A stretch of 52,224 nucleotides of DNA. Source: Acidimicrobiia bacterium (GTDB lineage Bacteria > Actinomycetota > Acidimicrobiia > Acidimicrobiales > Bin134). Position 1 is the stretch's first letter; the number at the start of each line of letters is the position of its first letter. The position numbers and the translations under genes are program-made. The notes under the pieces are model-generated. The model was not told the origin of the DNA. It saw nothing but the letters and a program-made list of their open reading frames with translations, and did no database searches. The DNA lies in the NCBI GenBank assembly GCA_022825005.1, contig JAJDYU010000079.1, forward strand, positions 1 through 52,224. Direction: 5' to 3'. Positions 9,801-19,270 of this stretch are shown here, one piece after another.

Positions 9801-12194
9801 AGGGAGCACACCGCGCAAGTCACCCACGAACTGCGTGCCGAGCGGGAGCACCGATTCCGCGACGGGGAGTTGCCGGTCTTGTACTGCTCACCCACGATGG
9901 AGTTGGGCGTCGACATTGCCGAGCTGAACGCAGTGAATATGCGAAACGTGCCGCCCACGCCGGCGAACTACGCGCAGCGCTCGGGGAGAGCCGGACGCAG
10001 CGGGCAGCCCGCATTGGTCACCACCTTCTGCGCAACCGGCAACAGCCACGATCAGCACTTCCTTCGCCATCAGGAGCAGATGGTGGCGGGCCAGGTGGAG
10101 GCTCCCCGCCTTGATCTGGCCAACGAGGATCTAGTTCGGGCCCACGTCCACTCGGTGTGGCTGACCCACAGCGGCCTCAATCTGGGCAGCAAGATGGGCG
10201 AACTGCTCGACCTATCAGGCGATGAGCCTTCGTTGGAGTTACTGGCACACGTAGATGACGCGCTGTCTGATGAAGCTGTCCGCACGCAGGCTCAGATTCG
10301 CGCCCAAGCGGTCCTCGAGAATCTCGGCCCAGAGCTGACCGAGGCCGACTGGTGGACTGCTGACTGGCTCGATGGCACCATGCAGGCACTTCCCAAGCGG
10401 TTCGCAGACTCGCTCGATAGATGGAAGTCGCTGTACCGCTCGGCGCTTCACCAGGCTGTCGAGCAGGCCCGCATCCGGCAGTCAGCCGGTCGTACTCGCC
10501 GAGATCGAGAACAAGCAGACCGCCTTCGTCGCGAGGCCGTCCGCCAGCTCGATCTGTTGCGAGGTGACTTGAGCGACGGCTTCCACTCGGACTTCTACCC
10601 TTACCGCTACTTTGCGGCTGAAGGCTTCCTGCCAGGGTATTCGTTCCCCCGTCTCCCGTTGTCGGCGTTCGTGCCAGGCCGACAGCAACGCGGCACTGAG
10701 TTCTTGCAACGCCCCCGCTTCCTGGCCATCTCCGAGTTCAGCCCCCACAGCCTGATCTACCACGAGGGCAACCGCTATCAGGTCAACCGGGTGATCCTCG
10801 ACGCCGAGGATTTCGAGAGCGACCCCGACGGCGGGTCGATAATCACCACGTCGATCAAGCGATGCGAAGCGTGCGGCTACCTGCATGCCGACTACACCGG
10901 TCCTGGTCCCGACGTATGCGAGCATTGCTCCGAGCCTCTGCCTCCGCAGACTCGAAACATGTTCCGACTGCGCAACGTGTCTACTCGCCGCCGCGACCGG
11001 ATCACGTCCGATGAGGAACAGCGAGAGCGGCGGGGCTACGACATCGTCGCCGCGGTCCGCTTCGCTCGCCGCCAAGGCGAAAGATCTGTTCGCGAGCGAA
11101 TGCTCTGCGCTGCTCAGACAGACGGGGCCTTTCGCGATGACGGACCACTTTTGAGATTGTCGTATGGGGACGCGGCCACAATCTGGCGAATCAACGAAGG
11201 GCAACGGCGACGTGCCAATCGGGCGCAGCTCGGGTTTGTGCTTGACATCGAGCGGGGCTACTGGGCACGCGACGCCGATGCCGCCGAGGGCGATGCCGAC
11301 ACATCCCATCAAGATCCTTTGTCTCAGCGCACGGTCCGGGTGATCCCCTATGTAACTGACGCCCGCAACGCCCTACTCATTGAGCCAGTAGCCCAGAGGA
11401 GCAGCCAGAGCAGTCCAAACCCCGCCGATCTTGCCCCCGCCGGGCTCGACATGGAAACGATGGCCTCGGTCCAGGCCGCATTGACTTCCGCCCTGCAAGT
11501 GGTGTTCCAATTGGAGCCGAGCGAGATCGCCGCCGAGCCGCTGCCATCGCCGGATAATCGCCGTCAACTGCTGGTGTACGAGGCGGCCGAGGGTGGTGCG
11601 GGTGCCCTGAAGCAGTTGGTGGACGATCCGTCGCTGTGGCCGCGGATCGCTCGCGAGGCGCTGCGACGCTGCCACACTGATCCCGATACCGGCCATGACC
11701 AAGACGGGCCTGGTCAGGTGGAGGCGTGTGAGGCGGCTTGCTACGACTGTCTGATGTCGTACTCGAACCAAGGTGATCATGGCCTGCTCGACCGCCGTCT
11801 GGCGGCCGAATATCTCATGCCTCTGGTCCACGGCGCGACCTTTGCCCGAGACAAGCACGATGACGAATTGGCCGACTCCGCTGATTCCGGCCTTGAGCAG
11901 CAGTTTCTAGCCTTCCTCGAACGCGGCGGCTATCGACGCCCCGACCGTTCGCAGGTCTACTTCGAGACCGCCCAGACCCGCCCGGACTTCGTCTACGACG
12001 AGGCTTGCGCGGTGGTATATGTGGATGGCCCTCATCACGACTACCCCGAGCGAGCGGCGCGAGATGCCATCCAAGAACATGCCATGAACGATCTCGGCTA
12101 TCAGGTCATACGCTTCGGCCACGCTGACGACTGGCAAGCCATCGCCACCCGCCATCCCGCAGTATTCGGCATTGGCAGCCAGGGGGCCTCATGA
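6825..12194 (+). CDS. Giant DEAD/DEAH helicase with DUF1998-type Zn region and C-terminal Vsr/DUF559-like end (DISARM/Druantia-related)
   Basis: The 1789-residue product has an SF2 helicase core with Walker A TGTGSGKS (114-121) and Walker B DELH (about 238). It also carries SATLS, the SFTDNRQDASLQAGH signature of large DUF1998 helicases, and the helicase motif YAQRSGRAGRSG. Cysteine pairs CRQCG and CMNCG, and C-terminal CEAACYDCL (about residue 1635), fit the zinc-binding DUF1998 region. The last 75 residues (RPDFVYD, VVYVDGPHH, then GYQVIRF) look like a Vsr/DUF559 PD-(D/E)XK fold. DrmA plus DrmB of DISARM, and DruE of Druantia, share the helicase and DUF1998 parts. The GTG start follows GGAG by about eight bases. 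The stop overlaps the next gene by ATGA, so translation is coupled. It probably translocates on invading DNA as the motor or nuclease of a restriction-like complex. Confidence 0.85.
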   Translation: MDVFELRERVVGEYRRYAESFVEIADGRIRDGVTEALDGGLLWPHPRVGVNPAFEPGASIDELVESGQLHQTAGDIFQTGKSADNSQGHLLTLHRHQSEAVNAAAAGRNYVLTTGTGSGKSLAYIIPIVDHVLRSGSGQGVKALVMYPMNALANSQYEELSKFLDHGSWATTPGSTVDRPVTFAVYTGQQNQHEREAILTNPPDILLTNYVMAELILTRYIDKALVRAMSSLRFLVLDELHTHRGRQGADVAMLVRRIREATGASDMQCVGTSATLSTEGTPAERDARVAEVATKLFGAEVGPDDIISETLRRVTDDRDINSLEFAGELARRVDSPPPGAVTVDEFLTDPLSIWIESTFGLAEDASGRLVRATPIPIAGPDGGGERLAAATGLPSAQCEKAIQDQLLTASRLPYQAAGQSVFAFRLHQFLSAGDTAYATPEDAEDREITMRAQRFVRDDRNRSYLPLSFCRQCGQEYYVVRQSAVDGGSALVARDLGDTDDGDGEPGFLFVDPHPDAPGRGSRPTVEAAGPDEQGPRDIPWPIYREGIENRLPFDWFDANQRLRDGRRDSVPRPISVAANGAFVPLVDDDLATLDSGESQAGATIAFWLPTPFRFCMNCGVSYTGRLGNDFTRLGTLGSQGRSTVTTITSLATVSHLREKGELSPRAHKLLSFTDNRQDASLQAGHLNDFVEVTMLRSALYQALRMAGEEGLHHDNVAQRVVEVLDLPPQTYALQPEARGHAQNMASQALTEAISYRLYLDLRRGWRITQPNLEQCGLLSIGYESLDELAADEQEWATRHPVLAQSDAGVRFQILRAMLDVARRELAIRVGVLDRTNHQAMQQRSEQNLCDPWSLEGERLEYSSALVARPRRPNDDRSLTHLGPRSGFGQFLNRLDTLGSVQHLTLDERQQIIDDLAGALNVYGLLYQAGLEDDGCRIWQLPAGAMRWELGNGQPYYDPIRMPTGPEHGIRPNPYFVGLYTQQDAQEHRIEAREHTAQVTHELRAEREHRFRDGELPVLYCSPTMELGVDIAELNAVNMRNVPPTPANYAQRSGRAGRSGQPALVTTFCATGNSHDQHFLRHQEQMVAGQVEAPRLDLANEDLVRAHVHSVWLTHSGLNLGSKMGELLDLSGDEPSLELLAHVDDALSDEAVRTQAQIRAQAVLENLGPELTEADWWTADWLDGTMQALPKRFADSLDRWKSLYRSALHQAVEQARIRQSAGRTRRDREQADRLRREAVRQLDLLRGDLSDGFHSDFYPYRYFAAEGFLPGYSFPRLPLSAFVPGRQQRGTEFLQRPRFLAISEFSPHSLIYHEGNRYQVNRVILDAEDFESDPDGGSIITTSIKRCEACGYLHADYTGPGPDVCEHCSEPLPPQTRNMFRLRNVSTRRRDRITSDEEQRERRGYDIVAAVRFARRQGERSVRERMLCAAQTDGAFRDDGPLLRLSYGDAATIWRINEGQRRRANRAQLGFVLDIERGYWARDADAAEGDADTSHQDPLSQRTVRVIPYVTDARNALLIEPVAQRSSQSSPNPADLAPAGLDMETMASVQAALTSALQVVFQLEPSEIAAEPLPSPDNRRQLLVYEAAEGGAGALKQLVDDPSLWPRIAREALRRCHTDPDTGHDQDGPGQVEACEAACYDCLMSYSNQGDHGLLDRRLAAEYLMPLVHGATFARDKHDDELADSADSGLEQQFLAFLERGGYRRPDRSQVYFETAQTRPDFVYDEACAVVYVDGPHHDYPERAARDAIQEHAMNDLGYQVIRFGHADDWQAIATRHPAVFGIGSQGAS

Positions 12195-15095
12195 CCTTCG
12201 CACCTGGCTCGCTGGTCACCGCGCGAGGGCGCGACTGGGTTGTCTTGCCCGACAGCACCGATGAGATAGTGATGGTCCGCCCGCTGGGCGGCACCGACGA
12301 CGAAACCACCGGCATCCTGGCCGCAGTCGAAGATGTCTCAGCCGCCAGTTTCGATCTGCCCGACCCGTCTCGGCATTTGGGAGATGCCCACTCAGCCCGT
12401 TTGCTGAGAGATGCGCTGCGGCTCGGGTTTCGCTCCGGTGCGGGACCATTCCGCTCGGTTGCCCAATTGGCTGTCGATCCCCGCCCTTATCAGCTGGTGC
12501 CTCTGTTGATGGCCCTTCGCCTCGACCCGGTGCGCCTGCTGATCGCCGACGACGTGGGCGTGGGCAAGACCATCGAAGCCGCATTGGTGGCTGCCGAACT
12601 GATGGCCCAAGGAGATGCCGACCGCCTAGCGGTGCTTTGCCCGCCTCATCTCGCCGAGCAGTGGCAAGTGGAGCTAGCCGACAAGTTCCACATTGAAACT
12701 GAACTTGTGCTGGCATCCACCGCCACCCGCCTCGAACGCGGTCTGGCCGTCGGCCAGTCCATCTACGACCGCTATCCGAATGTGATCGTCTCCTTGGACT
12801 TCATCAAGTCTGATCGCTATCGCGGCGAGTTCATTCGAAATTGTCCCGACTTGGTGATAGTGGACGAGGCCCACACCTGCGCCCAAGCAGGCGAGCGTGC
12901 CGCTAGCAGCCGCCACCAGCGCCATGCATTGGTGAGGGATCTAGCTGCCAAGGCGGCGCGCCACCTAATCCTGGTCACTGCCACTCCGCATTCGGGCAAG
13001 GACGACTCGTTCCGCTCACTCTTGAGCCTGCTTGATGGTGATTTCGCCGACCTGCCCCACGACCTTGCCGGTGAGCACAACCGCCGTCATCGAGAGCGGT
13101 TGGCTCGCCATCTGGTTCAGCGCCGTCGCAGCGACATCGACAACTACCTGGACATCGACACGCACTTTCCGGAAAGAGCTGACCGCGAACAGCACTACGA
13201 CCTATCACCTGGCTATCGGGCGCTTTTTGACGAGGTCTTGGAGTATGCCCGGAGCTCCGTGGTCCAACGAGGCACCGGACAGCGAGGTCAGCGCATTCGC
13301 TGGTGGTCGGCGTTGGGGCTACTGCGGGCGTTGGCGTCCAGCCCGGCAGCGGCTGCCGCCACGCTGCGGACTCGGGCGGTCACCGTTGATGCCGACACTG
13401 ATTCCGTTGAAGACATCGACGAGTTGGGTCGCCGCATGATCCTTGATCTGGATGATGTCGAAGAGGCACCTGATGTCGTGCCTGGTAGCCAAACGGAAGC
13501 AGCCGAGTCAGCAGTGTCCCGCCGGTTGCAGGAATTCGCAAAGCAGGCCGACGAGATCGCCACTGGGGGCAAAGGGGCCGATACCAAGCTCGAAGCTTTT
13601 GGTCGGAATCGTGAGCGAACTACTGGCCGACGGTTTCCAGCCCATCGTGTTTTGCCGGTTCATCGAGACCGCCGAGTATGTGGCCGAACGGCTGCGGGCA
13701 CGCCTGCCCAAGCGCGACTGTCCCGAAGTGGCCGCTGTTACCGGTCGCCTACCTCCGTCTGACCGGGAGGCTCGTATCGTCGAGTTGGCCAATCATCCCC
13801 GCCGTGTGCTGGTGGCCACCGATTGCCTCAGCGAGGGCGTCAACCTGCAAGACCATTTCTCGGCGGTGATCCACTATGACCTGCCGTGGAACCCCACCCG
13901 CCTTGAACAGCGGGAAGGGCGGGTAGACCGCTACGGCCAGCCGCGGCCTGAGGTACGGGTAGTCACCTACTGGGGTGCCGACAATCGCATCGACGAGACA
14001 GTGCTAGAGGTCTTGCTTCGCAAGCACCGCAAAATCAGGGGTGCGCTGGGAGTGTCAATTCCGGTGCCCGGCTCCACGAGCGACATCATCGAAGCGCTGG
14101 CCGAGCAGGTGCTGACCTCGTCTGGCCGGGCAATCGATGTCCCTCTCCAAGGGATCATCGAGCAGCTGCGCCCCAAGACTGATGCACTCGACGCCGAGTG
14201 GGAGCGGGCCCGCGACAATGAAATAAGTCGCCGCCGATCACTGTTCGCTCAGAGGCGAATCGACCCCAGTGAGGTGGCTGACGAGTTGGCCGCTATGCGC
14301 GAGGCCATTGGCTCGGGAACTGACGTTGAACAGTTCATGACCGCGGCCCTGCGCTCTTACGGAGCGGCTATTGCCGATGATGCTGCCGCCTCGGATCGAA
14401 CGTATGAAGTCGACCTGGCCGAGGTGCCCGACGCGGTCAAGGATTCTCTGGCGCTTCGCGACACAAATGACTCCAATATGGTTCTCGGGTTCGGCCAAAC
14501 AGCGCCCAAGGGCGGGTTGGTGCTCTCCCGTACTCATCCCGCGGTCGGCGGGCTGGCCGGCCATGTTCTTGACCAGGCCCTCGATTCATCTGGCGCAACC
14601 GAAGGAGGAAGGCAGTTTGTCGCCGCTCGCTGCGGAGTTATGCGAACGGGTGGCGTGTCGATCATCACCACGCTGCTTCTATGCCGGGTGAGGATGTCGA
14701 TCGCTGCGTCGGCCCGCGGTGGTGAACATCACATGCTGGCTGAAGAGGCCATGCTGCTGGCCTTCGCAGGCGCACCCCACAGACCGGATTGGCTGACGCC
14801 CGAGCAGGTTCGGCCCCTCTTGGATGCTGAGCCCGCGGGGAACGTGATGCCCGAGGTAGCGGCCGAGCGCATCAAGGCGATAATCGATGCTGAGCCGCGT
14901 TGGCGCCCAACGGTTGCTGCCGAGGCCGAAGCCCGCGCCGAAGCACTGGCTGAGGCCCACGCCCGAGTGCGGGATGCCGACCGACGCCAAGGAGCCGTCG
15001 TGCGCGGTCCTGGTCCTGGTCGGGTCGCGGTTGAGGCCCAAACCCCAACTGATGTGCTCGCCGTGTACCACTTTCTGCCCAAGGAGGCCTCCTGA
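12191..15095 (+). pseudogene. SNF2/SF2-type helicase, DrmD-like, split by a single-base frameshift
   Basis: The first half (12191 to a stop at 13762) carries Walker A DDVGVGKT (about 121-128), DEAH in IVDEAHTC (about 225) and VTATPHSG. The second helicase lobe lies one frame over and runs to 15095: PIVFCRF, VATDCLSEGVNLQD, then the arginine-finger motif REGRVDRYGQ. The frames join at GCTTTTGG: removing one T from the run at 13597-13600 reads KLEALVGIVSELL without a break, giving about 967 residues. The N-terminal ARGRDWVVLP and RPLGGTDDE segment is a small beta domain before the helicase. It overlaps both neighbours (ATGA at 12191, TGATG at 15093), matching a drmD-drmMI-like pairing with the methyltransferase. 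The indel could be a sequencing error, a true inactivation or, less likely, recoding. Confidence 0.82.
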
Positions 15096-18000
15096 TGAGC
15101 CGGGAAGCGGTTTCGGTCCTAGGTGCTCTGTTGTCGCGAGAGCTTCTAGAGCGAGTGGATAACGTGGATCTCAAACTGTCGGGAATGAAGGCCGTCGATT
15201 ACGGTTTGGCCCCCGGCGAGCGGATACGGGACGCCATTACCCGCTCGTGGCAGCGGTTGACAGCGTTGTGGGCCGGGTTTCGTCAGGCCGAGGTATCGCT
15301 GGAACTGGACGAAACCGGAACCTCCTTGACCCGCGAGCGATGGCTTCTGCCCTTGCTCGACGAACTGGGCTTCGCCGGGCTGTCGCTGGTGCAGAGCCTC
15401 ACCGTCAAAGAAGGATCAAGTGAAAGCGCCGCAGGAAAGGACTATGCCATCAGCCATGAGTGGGCCGGTTGCGTGCCCGTCCATCTCATGGGTTGGCGGG
15501 TTGATGTAGACAGGCGCTCGTCTGGAGTGCGGGGCGCGTCAAGAGCCTCGCCCCACGGTCTGGTCCAGGATTTCCTAAACCACTCCGACGACCACTTGTG
15601 GGGAATCGTGTCCAACGGACGGGTGCTGCGCTTGCTGCGAGACAACGCTTCGTTCACCCGTCAGGCGTATGTGGAGTTCGATGTGGCCGCCATCTTTGAC
15701 GGCGATTCATTTGCGGAGTTTGCACTGCTGTGGCTGTGCTGTCACCGAACCCGGTTCGAAGCTGACCAGCCGCATCGCTGCCTGTTGGAGCAGTGGTCTC
15801 AAGAAGCCGCTTCCGCTGGCACCCGCGCTCGAGACAAGCTCCGCGACGGAGTGGAGAGTGCCATTGTCGCTCTCGGTTGTGGTGTGTTGGAGCACCCAGC
15901 TAACCGGGCGCTGCGCGCCCGTCTGCGGAACCGAGAGTTGGTCCCCGAGGCATTGCAGCGCCAACTCCTGCGGATCGTCTATCGCTTGTTGTTCCTGCTA
16001 GTGGCCGAGGCCCGTGGTCTGCTCCATCCCGCAGACGCCGACCCTGAGGCAAAGCAACGCTACGAACGCCACTACTCAGTGGCCCGTTTGCGGCGTTTGG
16101 CCGAGCGCCGCCGCGGCGGCGACCACAGCGACCTGTGGTCAGGCTTGGCGGTCACTATGGCAGCGCTCGACATAGGCGACAACGAAGAGCAGCAAAATGC
16201 CCGAACCGCGCTAGGCCTTACTTCGCTGGGCAGCTTTCTGTGGTCATCTGCTCAAGTCCCCGACTTAGCTGATGTCCAGATAGGCAACGCGCGCTTGCTC
16301 GAGGCCATCCGCAACCTGGCCTTGGTGCGTGACGACGAAGCACGTCTGTGGCGACAAGTGGACTATCGCAACCTTGGCACCGAGGAGTTGGGGTCGATCT
16401 ATGAATCGCTTTTAGAGCTGCACCCCGACACCGACACCGATGCCCGCACGTTTGAACTCAAACGGGCGGCTGGCAGTGAGCGCAAGACCACCGGCAGTTA
16501 CTACACCCCACCAGCGCTGATCTCCCGCTTGCTCGACGACGCTTTGGACCCAGTGATTGACGAGGCCGCAGCCCAACCCGATCCCGAGCAAGCATTGCTG
16601 GCTCTCAAAGTGCTCGATCCCGCTTGCGGGTCGGGCCACTTTCTGATCGCCGCCGGCCACCGAATCGCCGCTCGCCTGTCCCGTGTCCGCGAGGGCGGCA
16701 CCGAGCCGAGCGCCGACAAGCTGCGGGCCGCATTGCGGGAGGTAGTGGGTCGCTGCCTGTATGGGATCGACATCAATCCCATGGCTGTGGAACTGTGCAA
16801 GGTGAGTCTGTGGCTAGAGGCCAATGTCCCTGGCCGGCCCCTCGGCTTCCTGGAGCACCGCATCGCCTGCGGCAATAGCCTGCTGGGAACCACCCCCAAG
16901 CTGCTGGCCGAGGGGATACCCGACGCCGCCTTCAAGGCCCTGACCGGCGACGACAAGAAGCACGTCAGCGCCCTCCGCAAGAGGAACAAAACCGAGCGCA
17001 ATGCGCGAGGCCAGCAATTGCTTGAGCTGGACTATTCGATGGCAGCAGATAGCGCCAAGCTTGTTACCGCTTTCCAACGTATTGATGAAGCCCCTGAGCA
17101 CACTGCCGAGCAGGTAGCAAGCAAAGAGGCTGAATACGCAAGGGTGCAAGGCGGAGGACTTGCGCAAAAGGAAAGACTGATCGCCGACACTTGGTGTGCT
17201 GCATTCGTAACTCCAAAGACTTATGAGTCACCTGCTGTCACCGATGAGGTGCTGAGGGAGGTAGAGAGGCTGACTCCCAACCAAGTCCTTGCCATGAGCA
17301 ATAGCGATAGTCAGCCGCGGGGCTCGCACCTAGACGTAGGAGCACTAGACGCCATTCGAACCATGGCCGACGACTACCAATTCACCCACCTGCACCTGAC
17401 TTTCCCCGATGTATTCTCCGTGCCTGACAATCCCTACGACGCCACCAATCCCCAAACCGGCTGGTCAGGCGGCTTCGATGCCGTTTTGGGCAATCCTCCA
17501 TGGGGACGAGTAAAGCTCAAAAAGATAGAATGGTTTGCCACTAGGGACATCCAAGTTGCCATGGCAGACAACGCTGCCGCTCGAAATCGTCGGATCGACT
17601 TTCTTGAAGAGGAGGATCCGGTACTGCACACTGCCTTCTTGTTGGATTATCGCAAATCCGAAGACTGGACTTCTTTGTTGTGCAATAGTGGACGTTTTCC
17701 GCTGGCGGGTAGAGGCGATGTGAACACGTATCCAGTGTTTGCTGAGCTCATGAGAGCCAGCCTCTCACCTTCTGGACGACTAGGGGTGATAGTTCCTTCA
17801 GGTATTGCCACTGATGACACCACCAAGTATCTCTTTCGAGATCTAGTTGAAACCAGTACTTTGGTGTCGCTATACGATTTTGAGAATCGAAGGAACATTT
17901 TCCCGGCAGTGCATAGCGGATACAAATTCTGCTTGCTTACGCTTACCGGCGCAGGACGTCCAGTCGATCAGGCAGTGTTCTCCTTCTTTGCCCATGAAAT

Positions 18001-19270
18001 CTCAGATCTTGACGACAAGGAACGAGTTTTCACACTCGGTTCAAATGATTTCTCCATGCTCAATCCAAATACAAGGACGTGTCCTGTATTTCGAACTCAA
18101 AGAGACGCTGAACTCACAAAGCAAATCTACCGCAGAGTGCCTTCCCTTCTAGCTGAAAGTGATCCAGATGGTAATCTGTGGCATGTATCCTATCAACGCA
18201 TGTTCGAAATGGGTAATGATGCAGACCTGTTTCGAGATCGTGAGGCGCTAGAGTCAGATGGCTATGCAATAGATGGCAATCACTTTGTGCGATCATTGAA
18301 CGATCACGCCTGTGAACATTTTATGCCGCTTTATGAAGGCAAGATGGCCACCTTCTATGACCACCGTGCAGCACACGTAGTCGAAAGCCCAACTGCTACT
18401 CGTCGCAAAAGCCAACCACGCTACCTCATCTCAGAAGAAAAGATGGACCCTTGTACTGTTCCCATTCCGCTTTTGTGGGTGAATCAAGTCCATGTCAATG
18501 AACGAATCGGTGAGAATCCAGGATGGCTTCTTGGGCTCAACGACATTACTAGCGTAACCAATGAACGTACTATGGTGTGTAGCGCTCTCCCCGTTACTGC
18601 TGTGGGTCATTCCGAACCCTTGATTTGGACTGCAAAGCAACCACACCTGCTTTTGGTTACGCTTTGTTCATTTGCTCTTGACTATGTTGCCCGCCAAAAG
18701 GTGGGTGGAATTCACATGACATGGACTAATCTGAAACAGCTCCCCGCTCTGCCTTTAGAGCTTCTTAATGGCCACGCAGAGCATATAAATCAAGCAGTAT
18801 TGGAATTAGTGTATACGGCTTGGGATATGGAACCCTTCGCTGGGTCTCTAGATCATGATGGCCCACCATTTCAGTGGAATCAAGATCGCCGCTCCTTGAT
18901 CTGCGCAGAATTGGATGCCCTAATGTTTCACCTTTATGGCATTAATCGAGACGATACTGCCTATATCATGGACAATTTCCCAATAGTCAAACGTAAAGAC
19001 GTAGAGCGATTCGGTCATTTCCGCACCAAGAACCTGATTCTCGATCGCTACGATGCCATGACCCAAGCCTATGAAGCTGCCTACGGCGTTCTCAGTGACT
19101 CTCCCAACAGCACCACTCCTCCCCTCGACTTGGCATCCCTGGCCCGATACAGCAATGACTTGGCCCAGGCCCTAGCCACTCACTACCAAACGAATATCAA
19201 CCCCCCACCCGCCCATCCTTCCCAAGCTCACCCTGCGTCGACCCGTCCTTCTTGGGCAGATAGAAATTAG
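15095..19270 (+). CDS. Eco57I-like adenine-specific DNA methyltransferase (DrmMI/PglX-like)
   Basis: This 1391-residue protein has GSYYTPPALISRLL, then SAM-binding motif I DPACGSGHFL (about 508), GIDINPMAVELCK, and catalytic motif IV NPPW (about 800). That order is expected of gamma-class N6-adenine methyltransferases of the Eco57I/PglX type. The N-terminal 450 residues are alpha-helical and lack a recognisable nuclease motif. The C-terminal 500 residues should be the target-recognition region. Base composition breaks inside the gene: line 16621-16680 is 43/60 GC, while 18001-18060, 18301-18360 and 18661-18720 are 26, 28 and 28/60. This fits replacement of the recognition half by recombination. 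The ATG overlaps the stop of the SNF2 helicase gene. It probably marks host DNA so that the helicase/nuclease partners spare it. Confidence 0.9.
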   Translation: MSREAVSVLGALLSRELLERVDNVDLKLSGMKAVDYGLAPGERIRDAITRSWQRLTALWAGFRQAEVSLELDETGTSLTRERWLLPLLDELGFAGLSLVQSLTVKEGSSESAAGKDYAISHEWAGCVPVHLMGWRVDVDRRSSGVRGASRASPHGLVQDFLNHSDDHLWGIVSNGRVLRLLRDNASFTRQAYVEFDVAAIFDGDSFAEFALLWLCCHRTRFEADQPHRCLLEQWSQEAASAGTRARDKLRDGVESAIVALGCGVLEHPANRALRARLRNRELVPEALQRQLLRIVYRLLFLLVAEARGLLHPADADPEAKQRYERHYSVARLRRLAERRRGGDHSDLWSGLAVTMAALDIGDNEEQQNARTALGLTSLGSFLWSSAQVPDLADVQIGNARLLEAIRNLALVRDDEARLWRQVDYRNLGTEELGSIYESLLELHPDTDTDARTFELKRAAGSERKTTGSYYTPPALISRLLDDALDPVIDEAAAQPDPEQALLALKVLDPACGSGHFLIAAGHRIAARLSRVREGGTEPSADKLRAALREVVGRCLYGIDINPMAVELCKVSLWLEANVPGRPLGFLEHRIACGNSLLGTTPKLLAEGIPDAAFKALTGDDKKHVSALRKRNKTERNARGQQLLELDYSMAADSAKLVTAFQRIDEAPEHTAEQVASKEAEYARVQGGGLAQKERLIADTWCAAFVTPKTYESPAVTDEVLREVERLTPNQVLAMSNSDSQPRGSHLDVGALDAIRTMADDYQFTHLHLTFPDVFSVPDNPYDATNPQTGWSGGFDAVLGNPPWGRVKLKKIEWFATRDIQVAMADNAAARNRRIDFLEEEDPVLHTAFLLDYRKSEDWTSLLCNSGRFPLAGRGDVNTYPVFAELMRASLSPSGRLGVIVPSGIATDDTTKYLFRDLVETSTLVSLYDFENRRNIFPAVHSGYKFCLLTLTGAGRPVDQAVFSFFAHEISDLDDKERVFTLGSNDFSMLNPNTRTCPVFRTQRDAELTKQIYRRVPSLLAESDPDGNLWHVSYQRMFEMGNDADLFRDREALESDGYAIDGNHFVRSLNDHACEHFMPLYEGKMATFYDHRAAHVVESPTATRRKSQPRYLISEEKMDPCTVPIPLLWVNQVHVNERIGENPGWLLGLNDITSVTNERTMVCSALPVTAVGHSEPLIWTAKQPHLLLVTLCSFALDYVARQKVGGIHMTWTNLKQLPALPLELLNGHAEHINQAVLELVYTAWDMEPFAGSLDHDGPPFQWNQDRRSLICAELDALMFHLYGINRDDTAYIMDNFPIVKRKDVERFGHFRTKNLILDRYDAMTQAYEAAYGVLSDSPNSTTPPLDLASLARYSNDLAQALATHYQTNINPPPAHPSQAHPASTRPSWADRN

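Noticed and set aside
13597..13600. Programmed frameshift in the SNF2 helicase gene
   Set aside because: There is no stop codon at the slip site, no stimulatory structure obvious by eye, and the first frame continues about 50 codons; an indel or draft error is simpler.
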